DNA from: Megaleporinus macrocephalus
Taxonomy: Eukaryota; Chordata; Actinopteri; Characiformes; Anostomidae
Direction: 5' to 3'
NCBI GenBank assembly: GCA_021613375.1
Contig: CM038725.1
Span: 38,422,324 to 38,486,323 of the forward strand
DNA: 64,000 nt
Numbering within the stretch: position 1 is the first letter of the stretch; every line of letters begins with the position of its first letter. The position numbers were made by a program, and so were the translations under genes. The notes under the pieces are model-generated. The model did not search any database and was not told where the DNA came from. It saw nothing but the letters and a program-made list of their open reading frames with translations. Below, one piece after another: positions 11,380 to 26,000 of the stretch.

Positions 11380-13797
11380 ATGGTTCAGCTGTTCTTTACA
11401 GTGGAGGTGGTGGTGTTTACAGTGGTGGTGGTGATGTTTACAGTGGTGATGGTGTTTATAGTGGCGGTGATGGTGTTTACAGTGGCGGTGATGATGTTTA
11501 TAGTGGCGGTGATGGTGTTTACAGTGGTGGTGATGGTGTTTACAGTGGTGATGATGGTATTTACAGTGGTGGTGGTGATGGTGTTTACAGTGGTGGTGAT
11601 GTTTACAGTGGTGGTGATGATGTTTATAGTGGTGGTGATGGTGTTTATAGTGGTGGTGATGTTGTTTACAGTGGTGGTGATGTTTACAGTGGTGGTGATG
11701 GTGTTTACAGTGGTGGTGGTGGTGATGTTTACAGTGATGGTGATGGTGTTTACAGTGGTGGTGATGGGTTTTACAGTGGTGGTGATGGTGTTTACGGTGG
11801 TGGTGGTGTTTACAGTGGTGGTGATGGTGTTTACAGTGGTGGTGATGGTGTTTATAGTGGTGGTGATGGTGTTTATAGTGGTGGTGATGTTTATAGTGGT
11901 GGTAATGGTGTTTATAGTGGCGGTGATGATGTTTATAGTGGCGGTGATGGTGTTTACAGTGGTGGTGATGATGTTTATAGTGGTGGTGATGGTGTTTACA
12001 GTGGTGGTGGTATTGTTTACAGTGGTGATGATGGTATTTACAGTGGTGGTGGTATTGTTTACAGTGGTGATGATGGTATTTACAGTGGTGGTGGTGATGG
12101 TGTTTACAGTGGTGGTGATGATGTTTATAGTGGTGGTGATGTTTACAGTGGTGGTGATGATGTTTATAGTGGTGGTGATGGTGTTTATAGTGGTGGTGAT
12201 GTTGTTTACAGTGGTGGTGATGTTTACAGTGGTGGTGATGATGTTTATAGTGGTGGTGATGGTGTTTACAGTGGTGGTGGTGGTAATGTTTACAGTGATG
12301 GTGATGGTGTTTACAGTGGTGGTGATGGTGTTTACAGTGGTGGTGATGGTGTTTATAGTGGTGGTGATGTTTATAGTGGTGGTAATGGTGTTTACAGTGG
12401 CGGTGATGATGTTTATAGTGGCGGTGATGGTGTTTACAGTGGTGGTGATGATGTTTATAGTGGTGGTGATGGTGTTTACAGTGGTGGTGGTATTGTTTAC
12501 AGTGGTGATGATGGTATTTACAGTGGTGGTGGTATTGTTTACAGTGGTGATGATGGTATTTACAGTGGTGGTGGTGATGATGTTTATAGTGGTGGTGATG
12601 ATGTTTATAGTGGTGGTGATGTTTACAGTGGTGGTGATGATGTTTATAGTGGTGGTGATGGTGTTTATAGTGGTGGTGATGGTGTTTACAGTGGTGGTGA
12701 TGATGTTTATAGTGGTGGTGATGGTGTTTACAGTGGTGGTGGTGGTGATGTTTGCAGTGATGGTGTTTACAGTGGTGGTGGTGGTGTTTACAGTGGTGAT
12801 AATGGTGTTTACAGTGGTGGTGATGGTGTTTACAGTGGTGATGATGGTGTTTACAGTGGTGGTGATGATTGTGTTTACGGTGGTGGTGGTGATGGTGTTT
12901 ACAGTGGTGGTGGTGATGTTTACAGTGGTGGTGATTGTGTTTACAGTGGTGATGGTGTTTACAGTGGTGGTGGTGATGTTTACAGTGATGTTGATGGTGT
13001 TTACAGTGGTGGTGATGTTTACAGTGGTGGTGATTGTGTTTACAGTGGTGATGGTGTTTACAGTGATGGTGGTGATGTTTACAGTGATGGTGATGGTGTT
13101 TACAGTGGTGGTGATGATGTTTATAGTGGTGGTGATGGTGTTTACAGTGGTGGTGGTGGTGATGTTTGCAGTGATGGTGATGGTGTTTACAGTGGTGATA
13201 ATGGTGTTTACAGTGGTGGTGATGGTGTTTACAGTGGTGATGATGGTGTTTACAGTGGTGGTGATGATTGTGTTTACGGTGGTGGTGGTGGTGATGTTTA
13301 CAGTGGTGGTGATTGTGTTTACAGTGGTGATGGTGTTTACAGTGGTGGTGGTGATGTTTACAGTGATGGTGATGGTGTTTACAGTGGTGGTGATGTTTAC
13401 AGTGGTGGTGATTGTGTTTACAGTGGTGATTGTGTTTACAGTGATGGTGGTGATGTTTACAGTGGTGGTGATGGTGTTTACAGTGGTGGTGATGGTGTTT
13501 ACAGTGGTGATGATGGTGTTTACAGTGGTGGTGATGATGTTTACAGTGGTGGTGGTGGTGATGTTTACAGTGGTGGTGATGGTGTTTACAGTGGTGGTGA
13601 TGATGTTTACAGTGGTGGTGATGGTGTTTACAGTGGTGGTGATGGTGTTTATGGTGATGGTGTTTACAGTGGTGGTGATGGTGTTTACAGTGGTGGTGAT
13701 GGTGTTTACAGTGGTGGTGATGGTGTTTACAGTGGTGGTGGTGATGGTGTTTACAGTGGTGGTGGTGATGGTGTTTACAGTGGTGGTGATGGTGTTT
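11380..13797 (+). repeat. GTTTACAGTGGTGGTGATG minisatellite in c5orf34 intron 1
   Basis: About 2.4 kb of units of 15-24 bp (mostly 18 or 21) with core GTTTACAGTGGTGGTGATGG. Several multi-unit blocks recur (for example 11,560-12,090 resembles 12,090-12,560). The unit length is a multiple of three and lacks stops, so an 852-codon His-rich frame on minus and an 825-codon Val-rich frame on plus are artefacts. Confidence 0.96.
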
Positions 13798-13820
13798 GGT
13801 CTGATTACTTCTGTCCACAG

Positions 13821-14011
13821 TGATGGCAGCTGTCCGGTTCATGGTGATGTACGGTGATGAGTCGGTGGACGTGTCCTTCACGGATGGTTCTCGTCTCCAG
13901 CTGTCTCCCTGCGGGGCCGAATACGTTCTGGAGAAAGCTCCTCCGGCTCACCCTCTGCACGAGAGGAGACGAGTGAGACACAGGACCCGGTTCACCATCA
14001 GCCAGTACAGG
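13821..14011 (+). CDS. c5orf34: c5orf34 coding exon 1 (start codon)
   Basis: Acceptor tctgtccacag, two UTR bases, then ATG at 13823 and 63 codons ending TRFTISQYR before gtaatc. The start was chosen because MAAV... aligns with the known N-terminus and the acceptor lies 2 bp upstream. Confidence 0.93.
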
Positions 14012-17000
14012 GTAATCAGTACTGCCCCCAGTGGACACGGTGCAGTTCCTCCACATCACCACAGGAGGCGCCACGGCTACACTCTGTACACCCACTTAAC
14101 ACTCTGTACACCCACTGAACACTCTGTACACCCACTGAACACTCTGTACGCCTACTGAACACTCTGTACACCCACTGAACACTCTGTACACCCACTTAAC
14201 ACTCTGTACACCCACTGAACTCTCTGTACACCTACTGAACACTCTGTACACCCACTGAACACTCTGTACACACACTTAACACTCTGTACACCCACTTAAC
14301 ACTCTGTACACCCACTGAACTCTCTGTACACCCACTGAACACTCTGTACACCCACTGAACACTCTGTACACCCACTGAACACTCTGCACACCCACTGAAC
14401 ACTCTGTACGCCTACTGAACACTCTGTAAGCCTACTGAACACTCTGTACACCTACTGAACACTCTGTACACCCACTTAACACTCTGTACACCCACTTAAC
14501 ACTCTGTACACCCACTGAACACTCTGTACACCCACTGAACACTCTGTACGCCTACTGAACACTCTGTACGCCTACTGAACACTCTGTACACCCACTGAAC
14601 ACTCTGTACACCCACTTAACACTCTGTACACCCACTGAACTCTCTGTACACCTACTGAACACTCTGTACACCCACTGAACACTCTGTACACCCACTTAAC
14701 ACTCTGTACACCCACTGAACACTCTGTACACCCACTGAACACTCTGTACGCCTACTGAACACTCTGTACACCCACTGAACACTCTGTACACCCACTTAAC
14801 ACTCTGTACACCCACTGAACTCTCTGTACACCTACTGAACACTCTGTACACCCACTGAACTCTCTGTACACCTACTGAACACTCTGTACACCCACTGAAC
14901 ACTCTGTACACCCACTGAACACTCTGTACACCCACTGAACACTCTGTACACCCACTGAACTCTCTGTACACCTACTGAACACTCTGTACACCCACTGAAC
15001 TCTCTGTACACCCACTGAACACTCTGTACACCCACTGAACACTCTGTACACCCACTGAACACTCTGTACACCCACTTAACACTCTGTACACCCACTGAAC
15101 TCTCTGTACACCCACTGAACTCTATGTACACCTACTGAACACTCTGTACACCCACTGAACACTCTGTACACCCACTGAACACTCTGTACACCCACTGAAC
15201 ACTCTGTACACCTACTGAACACTCTGTACACCCATTGAACACTCTGTACACCCACTGAACACTCTGTACACCCACTGAACACTCTGTGCACCCACTGAAC
15301 TCTCTGTACACCTACTGAACACTCTGTACACCTACTGAACACTCTGTACACCTACTGAACACTCTGTACATCCACTTAACACTCTGTACACCCACTGAAC
15401 TCTCTGTACCCCAACTGAACTCTCTGTACACTTACTGAACACTCTGTACACCCACCTAACACTCTGTACACCCACTGAACACTCTGTACACCCACTGAAC
15501 ACTCTGTACACCTACTGAACACTCTGTACACCCACTTAACACTCTGTTCACCCACTGAACACTCTGTACACCCACTGAACACTCTGTACACCTACTGAAC
15601 ACTCTGTACACCCACTTAACACTTTGTACACCCACTGAACACTCTGTACACCCACTGAACACTCTGTACACCTACTGAACACTCTGTACCCCTACTGAAC
15701 ACTCTGTACACCCACTTAACACTCTGTACACCCACTTAACACTCTGTGCACCTACTGAACACTCTGTGCACCCACTGAACACTCTGTACACCTACTGAAC
15801 ACTCTGTACACCCACTTAACACTCTGTACACCGACTGAACTCTCTGTACACCCACTGAACACTCTGTACACCCACTGAACACTCTGTACACCCACTGAAC
15901 ACTCTGTACACCCACTTAACACTCTGTACACCCACTTAACACTCTGTGCACCTACTGAACACTCTGTGCACCCACTGAACACTCTGTACCCCCACTGAAC
16001 ACTCTGTACCCCCACCGAACACTCTGTACCCCCCACTGAACACTCTGTACCCCCCACTGAACACTCTGTACGCCCACTGAACACTCTGTACCCCCACTGA
16101 ACACTCTGTACCCCCACTGAACACTCTGTACCCCCACTGAACACTCTGTACACCCAAAATATCCTCTTAACACTCTGTTTTTCTTTGCTGGGAAAGTAGA
16201 AGGTGGTCATGTTACTCCGTGGCTGGTGGTCATGTGGGATGAGCAGAAAATACAATGTAAATAAAAGTATCTAGAAGTACTTTATCTGTGTAGTATTGAG
16301 TAGAAGTAGTAAAGTACTGTGAGTAGATCTGGTGTAACTGAGCTGTGAGGCTGCAGATACACTGATCAGATTCATTACACTGTGTAGTCAACCTGCTGAA
16401 TCATTTTACCCCACATCCCATAATTCCTCAGTCCACCCTGTGTTCTGCTTAGGCTTTGCTGGTTGACGCCTTGAACTTCAGGAATAAGTACGCAGAGCGG
16501 CCGTATTTACCTGAGGAGCTCATTCCTGAAGACCAGAAGGAGGTAGGACTTCCGTACAGCTGCTGTTTACCAGTACGTTCTCATCTCAGGAGGCTTCAGG
16601 AACTTCCACACTCGTTTCCACTGAAACTGACCAGAAACCAGCAGCAGAACTGTCTGAGCCTTCAAATCCCCAGTGACCAGTCACACCACCCACACACCAA
16701 CTGTTCACTCCACAATACTCACTCCCACCGAGGAGTGAGTAGCTCATTCACCAGTTTTCCTGTTCCACCTTAAACAATGCTAACAGCTAGCATCGGCATC
16801 ATAACAGCTAGCATCAGCACCATAGCAGCTAGCATCAGCCTCATAACAGCTAGCATCAGCACCGTAACAGCTAACTCTACTACATGTCTTCTCCTTCAGG
16901 TGCTGATAAAGTAACAGCTAACATCAGCACCGTAACAGCTAACTGTACTACACATCTTCTCCGTCAGGAACTGGTAGAGTAACAGCTAGTGTCAGCACAG

Positions 17001-20000
17001 TAACAGCTAGTGTCCGCGTTGTAATAGCTAGCACCAACACTGTAACAGCTAACTGTACAACATGTCTTCTCCTTCAGGAGCTGATAAAGTAACAGCTAGC
17101 GTCAGCACCGTAACAGCTACCATCAGCATCGTAACAGCTAGCGTCAGCACCGAAACAGCTAACTGTAGTACACTTCTTCTCCTTCAGGAGCTGGTAGATT
17201 AACAGCTAGTGTCAGCACCATAACAGCTAGCATCAGCACCGTGACAGCACCGTCTTGTCTTTCAGGAGCTGATAAAGTAACAGCTAACGTCACCACAGTA
17301 ACAGTAAGCGTCAGCATCGTAACAGCTAGCGTCAGGATCGTAACAGCTAGCTGTACAAAACGTCTTCTTCTTCAGGAGCTGATAGACTAACAGCTAACGT
17401 CATCACTGCAACAGCTAGCGTCATCACTGTAACTACAAACATAAGCACCGTAACAGCTAATGTCATCGCTGTAACAGCTAACGTCAGCACTGTAACAGCT
17501 AATGTCATCGCTGTAACAGCTAATGTCAGCACTGTAACGGCTAACGTCAGCACTGTAACGATGCGTCTTCTCCCTCAGGAACTGCTAGCTGAGGTCTCTG
17601 AGGCTGAGTGGTCTTCAGCAGACCCCTGCAGCGTCGCCCACGGCCCAGGAGGAGCAGTAACGGTGTGTTCGGTGGACGGTCATGCGCGGCTGGTTCTGTC
17701 CAGCTCTGGTCAGGAGTTCACGGTGGAGTTCACGAGCAGGAGCAGCCAGAATGAAGAGCGTCCTCCGGGACTACTGGTCAGTAGTTCACAGCCGTCCACA
17801 GCGTCCAGACACGTCCGTTCATCAGAGAGCCTGCAGAGACACGCTCACGGGTCACTCGAGGACACGGCGAGGTCACAGAGGAGGGTCATCCACACACGTG
17901 TGGTCCAGCACCACTCTGGACTCCATCACCCTCACACCTGGAGCTTCCCCCTCGCTATAGCTCTCAGCCAATGGGGAGCCGCTGGACAGCACAGGGGCAA
18001 TGAGACGGAGGGAGAGTTAGGCCACGCCCCCACCCCTGTCTCTCAGGCGATGGAGAAATGTAGCCTTCCTCTTCCTCTCCCGCTGACCTGCCCCTGCCCT
18101 CATCAGCACAGGTCAGTACTCTCTCAGTACATACTCAAATACTCACTCAGTACTGTTCAATACTAAACTCTAATAACAGTATCACATTAATAAATAGTAT
18201 TAATAATAAATTAGGGATCCTGTACCAGAATCGACACTGCTGATTGGCTGATCATACCCGCTGCGTGTTTTATTATTATTATTTTTTTATTATAATTATT
18301 ATTTTTTTATTATATTAGTAAGAATAAAGTAGAGAGAAGTTTTATAAACACAGCTTTTGATCAGATGTGATGTTTTGAATGTTTTAAATGATAACCAGGC
18401 CGTTAATGTGAATCCTCGAGATCTGAGGAGGGTTTTTTTGGAGGTCTATGGACCAATTAGAAGTAAGAGATCATCACAGTCATTACCGTCCTCCAGAAGA
18501 TGGTCATATAGCTGCGTAGGTGCTGCGGTAGTGACCCGGATTTGCCATAAACAGTTCTACAATTTAGATAACTGTCTGTTAAAGAACATCCTTATTTATA
18601 TGTATATATATATATATATATATGATAGAGTATCAGCTAACGGCAGCACCGTAACAGCTAACGGCAGCACCGTAACAGTTAAGGTCAGTACTGTAACAGC
18701 TAACGGCAGCACTGTAACAGCTAACGGCAGCACTGTAACAGCTAACGGCAGCACCGTAACAGCTAACGGCACCGTAGTGGCTAATATCAGCACCGTAACA
18801 GCTAATGTCAGCACAATAACAGTTAACGGCTGCAGTGTAGTGGCTAACAGCAGCACTGTAATGGCAAATGGCACCACCGTAACAGCTAAGGTCAGTACTG
18901 TAGAAGTTAACATTAGCAATGTAACAGCTAATGACAGCACCATAACAGCTAACGTCAGCACCGTAACGGCTAACGGCAGTACTGTAACAGCTAACGTCAG
19001 CACAATAACAGTCATTGTCCGCACTGTAACAGCTGACGCCAGCACTGTAACAGCTAACGCCAGCACTGTAACGGCTAACATCAGCACCATAATGGCTTAT
19101 GTCAGCACCGTAACGGCTTATGTCAGCACCGTAACAGCTAACGTTAGCACCATGACAGCTAACGTCAGCACCGTAACTGTTAACGGCAGTACCATAACAG
19201 CTAACGTTAGCACAATAACAGTTAACGTCAGCAACGTAAGAGCTAACGTTAGCACTGTGACAGCTAACATAACAGCTAACGAAGATGATGGTCCTAATGT
19301 TCTACCCAGGTGGCGGTTTGGCAGCGGAGCATCTGATTGGCCAGAACTGAATGCGTCCACCGAGCTGGTGAGGGTGGTCTGGTGTCACGGCATCGTTTAC
19401 CGGTAACGATCATATCCATCACGTTAATCATATCGTTATTATAACTCGTTATTAATCACTAATAATCTCAACAATCACTCCCGTTATCGAGTCCTGAGCA
19501 GCTCCAGTCCGTATTCACACTTCCACCTTAAACAGAGCAGCTGTTACATTCTGAGCCATTTAAGGTGGAGCTGCAGGTTTGAATAAGAAGCTGACTCTGA
19601 GTCAGTCTGCTGTGTGTATAGAGTCTGACTCGTGTGTCTGTGTAATGAAGCTGCGGGTGAATGTGTGATGAGTGTAATTGTGTGTCAGGCTGGTAGGTGG
19701 CGCTGTGCCCGTGGTGGAGGTTTCTCCTGCAGATGGTTCAGTGATCAGGTCTAATGGAGTCCTAGCTGAGTACTTCACCCACTACAGACCCTCATCATCT
19801 GCTGTAAGATACACCCACCCACACTACAGGACAATTATAACAATTAGAGTAATATTAATAATACTAATACTAATATTAGTAATAATGAGTATCCAGTAGG
19901 AATGAAAGCTCACTGTGTTCGTATCTCAGTTTTACTGATGTATATTATGTAGTAACTGAGCTGCAGTCAGTCTGTTGCGGTAATGACAGTGTTTGAAGGC

Positions 20001-23000
20001 TGAGTATAGTAAACAGTAAACATCTGTTTGTTTACAGATTGCGGAGAGTGTTTACTACCTCAGTGGTCTTCCACCTGACCTGCCTGGACAAACCTACTCA
20101 GTCAGGAACGTAGTGACCAGAGCCAGCAGGTTTGCAGAGTCATGTGGGATACAGCACCCACCTAGAAACAACATAGCAACCAAATGTCAAATGTCACTAT
20201 AGCAATTTCCTAGCAACACCTTAGCAACCTCCTGTATTACCACAGCAACCTCTTAGTAACATCATGGCAGCCTAATAGCAACTACCTGGACTAACACTGC
20301 AACTGCCTAGCACCACATTAACTATTTTATGGCAACCACTTGAAATACCATAGCAACAGCTTAGCAACCCTAAAGCAACCACCCCATATACCATAGCAAA
20401 CATATGCAATACCATAGCAACCAAATGTGAGCCCATAACAATGACCTAGCAGCACCTTAGCAACCCTGTGGGATACCATAGCAACCATCTAGCAACATCC
20501 TAGCAAACCTAAAGCAACCACCTGGGATACAACAGAAACAACATGGCTACCACGTGGAATAGCAACAACGAACTAGCAGCACCCTAGCAACCCCATGCAA
20601 TACCAAAGCAAACATCTAGCAACATCTTAGCAAACTTAAAGCAACCACCTGGGATACAACAGAAACAACATAGCAACCATGTGGAATGCCATCGCATCCA
20701 CATAGCAACCACATGGCATACAATAGCAACCATATGTCATACCATGACAGTTGCCTAGCAACACCTTAGCAACCACCTGTCAGACCACAGTAACCTCTAA
20801 GTAACTTCCTAACAGCCACCTAGCAACTACCTGGACTAACACTGCAACTGCAAGGCATCACATTAACTATTTTGTGGCAACCACCTGAAATACCATAGCA
20901 ACACCTTAGCAGCCCTAAAGCAACCACCCAAGAAGGCATAGCAACCATATGGAATGTCATAGCAACAACAAACTAGCAGCACCTTAGCAACCCCATGCAA
21001 TACCATAGCAACCATCTAGCAGCATCCTAGCAAACTTAAAACAACCACCTGGGATACAACAGAAACAACACAGCAACCATGTGGAATACCATCGCAGCCC
21101 TAAAGCAGCCCTAAAGCAACCAGCCAAGATGCCATAGCAACCAACTGTTAACCCATAACAACCACTTAGCACTAAGCAGCACCTTAGCAACCCCTTAGGA
21201 TACCATAGCAACCATCTAGCAACATCCTAGCAGCCAGCTAGCAACACCTTAACTACCACATGGGAAGCCATCACAACAGTCTGACGGTGTTTTGGTTTCA
21301 GGATCCTGCAGTGCTACAGACAGGCCGGCACCTGCACAGCTCCCACAATGCCTCAGTGCTGCTGGAGGAAGGTGAGCACAGCCGTTTAAGGTGGAGCTGC
21401 CTCAGACTGAGGAGGTCTGGAGGTCAGGGTGGGTGAGGAGAGTGGAGTGCTTTGATGTGGTTCACCTGAAGTGTGAGTACCTGTGTTGGGCAGGTGGAGG
21501 TGACGGAGCGTGAGCGTGTGATCTCAGACCTGCAGGTGGAGGAGACTGGCCAGTTTCAGGCTCTCTCAGACGGCACCGCCCACATCACCTTTCTGGACGG
21601 AGTTCAGCTGCAGATGCTGTGGAACACTCGCACACCTGCACAGGTACACAGACTAACCTGTACTACACACACCTGCACAGGTACACACACTAACCTGTAC
21701 CACACACACCTGCACAGGTACACACACTAACCTGTACTACACACACCTGCACAGGTACACACACTAACCTGTACTACACACACCTGCACAGGTACACACA
21801 CCTGCACAGGTACACACACTAAGCTGTACCACACACACCTGCACAGGTACACACACTAACCTGTACTACACACACCTGCACAGGTACACACACTAACCTG
21901 TACTACACACACCTGCATAGGTACACACACTAACCTGTACTACACACACCTGCACAGGTACACACACTAACCTGTACTACACACACCTGCACAGGTACAC
22001 ACACTAACCTGTACCACACACCTGCACAGGTACACACACACTAACCTGTACTACACACACCTGCACAGGTACACACACTAACCTGTACTACACACACCTG
22101 CACAGGTACACACACTAACCTGTACTACACACACCTGCACAGGTACACACACTAACCTGTACTACACACACCTGCACAGGTACACACACTAACCTGTACC
22201 ACACACACCTGCACAGGTACACACACTAACCTGTACTACACACACCTGCACAGGTACACACACTAACCTGTACCACACACGCCTGCACAGGTACACACAC
22301 TAACCTGTACTACACACACCTGCACAGGTACACACACTAACCTGTACTACACACACCTGCACAGGTACACACACTAACCTGTACTACACACACCTGCACA
22401 GGTACAAACACACTAACTTGTACTACACACACCTGCACAGGTACACTCACTAACCTGTACTACACACACCTGCACAGGTACACACACTAACCTATACTAC
22501 ACACACCTGCACAGGTACACACACTAACCTGTACCACACACCTGCACAGGTACACACACACTAACCTGTACTACACACACCTGCACAGGTACACACACTA
22601 ACCTGTACTACACACACCTGCACAGGTACACACACTAACCTGTACTACACACACCTGCACAGGTACACACACTAACCTGTACCACACACACCTGCACAGG
22701 AACACACACTAACCTGTACTACACACACCTGCACAGGTACACACACTAACCTGTACCACACACACCTGCACAGGTACACACACTAACCTGTACTACACAC
22801 ACCTGCACAGGTACACGCACTAACCTGTACTACACACACCTGCACAGGTACACACACTAACCTGTACTACACACACCTGCACAGGTACACACACACTAAC
22901 CTGTTCTACACACACCTGCACAGGTACACTCACTAACCTGTACTACACACACCTGCACAGGTACACACACTAACCTGTACTACACACACCTGCAAAGGTA

Positions 23001-26000
23001 CACACACTAACCTGTACTACACACACATGCACAGGTACACACACTAACCTGTACTACACACACCTGCACAGGTACACACACACTAACTTGTACTACACAC
23101 ACCTGCACAGGTACACACACTAACCTGTACTACACACACCTGCACAGGTACACACAATAACCTGTACCACACACACCTGCACAGGTACACACACTTACCT
23201 GTACCACACACACCTGCACAAGTACACACACTAACCTGTACTACACACACCTGCACAGGTACACACACACTAACCTGTACTACACACACCTGCACAGTTA
23301 CACACACTAACCTCTACTACACACACCTGCACAGGTACACACACTTACCTGTACCACACACACCTGCACAAGTACACACACTAACCTGTACTACACACAC
23401 CTGCACAGGTACACACACACTAACCTGTACTACACACACCTGCACAGTTACACACACTAACCTCTACTACACACACCTGCACAGGTACACACACTAACCT
23501 GTACTACACACACATGCACAGGTACACACACTAACCTGTACCACACACACCTGCACAGGTACACACACTTACCTGTACCACACACACCTGCACAGGTACA
23601 CACACTTACCTGTACCACACACACCTGCACAGGTACACACACTTACCTGTACCACACACACCTGCACAGGTACACACACTAACCTGTACTACACACACAC
23701 TAACCTGTACCACACACACCTGCACAGGTACACACACTAACCTGTACTACACACACCTGCACAGGTACACACACTAACCTGTACCACACACACCTGCACA
23801 GGTACACACACTAACCTGTACCACACTCACCTGCACAGGTACACACACTAACCTGTACCACACACACCTGCACAGGTACACACACTTACCTGTACCACAC
23901 ACACTAACCTGTACCTCACACACCTGCACAGGTACACACAATAACCTGTACCACACACACCTGCACAGGTACACACACTAACCTGTACTACACACACCTG
24001 CACAGGTACACACACTAACCTGTACCACACACACCTGCACAGGTACACACACTAACCTGTACCACACACACCTGCACAGGAACACACACTAACCTGTACT
24101 ACACACACTAAACTGTATGACACACACCTGCACAGGTACACACACTAACCTGTACTACACTCCTGCACAGGTACACACACTAACCTGTACGACACACACC
24201 TGCACAGGTACACACACTAACCTGTACTACACACACCTGCACAGGTACACACACTAACCTGTACGACACACACTTGCACAGGTACACACACTAACCTTTA
24301 CTACACACACCTGCACAGGTACACAAACTTACCTGTACTACACACACCTGCACAGGTACACACACTTACCTGTACCACACACACTAACCTGTACTACACA
24401 CACCTGCACAGGTACACACACTTACCTGTACCAGACACACTAATCTGTACCACACACACTTGCACAGGTACACACACTAACCTGTACTACACACACCTGG
24501 TACAGGTACACACACTTACCTGTACGACACACACCTGCACAGGTACACACACTAACCTGTACCACACACACCTGCACAGGTACACACAATAACCTGTACC
24601 ACACACACCTGCACAGGTACACACACTAACCTGTACCACACACACCTGCACAGGAACACACACTAACCTGTACTACACACACCTGCACAGGTACACACAC
24701 TAACCTGTACTACACACACATGCACAGGTACACACACTAACCTGTACCACACACACCTGCACAGGTACACACACTTACCTGTACCACACACACCTGCACA
24801 GGTACACACACTAACCTGTACTACACACACCTGGTACAGGTACACACACTTACCTGTACGACACACACCTGCACAGGTACACACACTAACCTGTACCACA
24901 CACACCTGCACAGGTACACACACTAACCTGTACCACACACACCTGCACAGGAACACACACTAACCTGTACTACACACACCTGCACAGGTACACACACTAA
25001 CCTGTACTACACACACCTGCACAGGTACACACACTAACCTGTACCACAAACACCTGCACAGGTACACACACACTAACCTGTACCACACACACCTGCACAG
25101 GTACACACACACTAACCTGTACTACACTCCTGCACAGGTACACACACTAACCTGTACGACACACACCTGCACAGGTACACACACTAAGCTGTACGACACA
25201 CACTTGCACAGGTACACACACTAACCTTTACTACACACACCTGCACAGGTACACACACTTACCTGTACTACACACACCTGCACAGGTACACACACTTACC
25301 TGTACCACACACACTAACCTGTACTACACACACCTGCACAGGTACACACACTTACCTGTACCAGACACACTAATCTGTACCACACACACCTGCACAGGTA
25401 CACACACTAACCTGTACTACACACACCTGGTACAGGTACACACACTTACCTGTACGACACACACCTGCACAGGTACACACACTAACCTGTACCACACACA
25501 CCTGCACAGGTACACACACACTAACCTGTACTACACTCCTGCACAGGTACACACACTAACCTGTACGACACACACCTGCACAGGTACACACACTAACCTG
25601 TACGACACACACTTGCACAGGTACACACACTAACCTTTACTACACACACCTGCACAGGTACACACACTTACCTGTACTACACACACCTGCACAGGTACAC
25701 ACACTTACCTGTACCACACACACTAACCTGTACTACACACACCTGCACAGGTACACACACTTACCTGTACCAGACACACTAATCTGTACCACACACACCT
25801 GCACAGGTACACACACTAACCTGTACTACACACACCTGGTACAGGTACACACACTTACCTATACGACACACACCTGCACAGGTACACACACTAACCTGTA
25901 CCACACACACCTGCACAGGTACACACAATAACCTGTACCACACACACCTGCACAGGTACACACACTAACCTGTACCACACACACCTGCACAGGAACACAC

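Noticed and set aside
11323..13881. 852-codon His-rich frame on minus and 825-codon Val-rich frame on plus
   Set aside because: Both read the same GTTTACAG-triplet array; unit lengths divisible by three keep the frames open. No splice context, and the plus frame runs through an intron into c5orf34 exon sequence in another phase.
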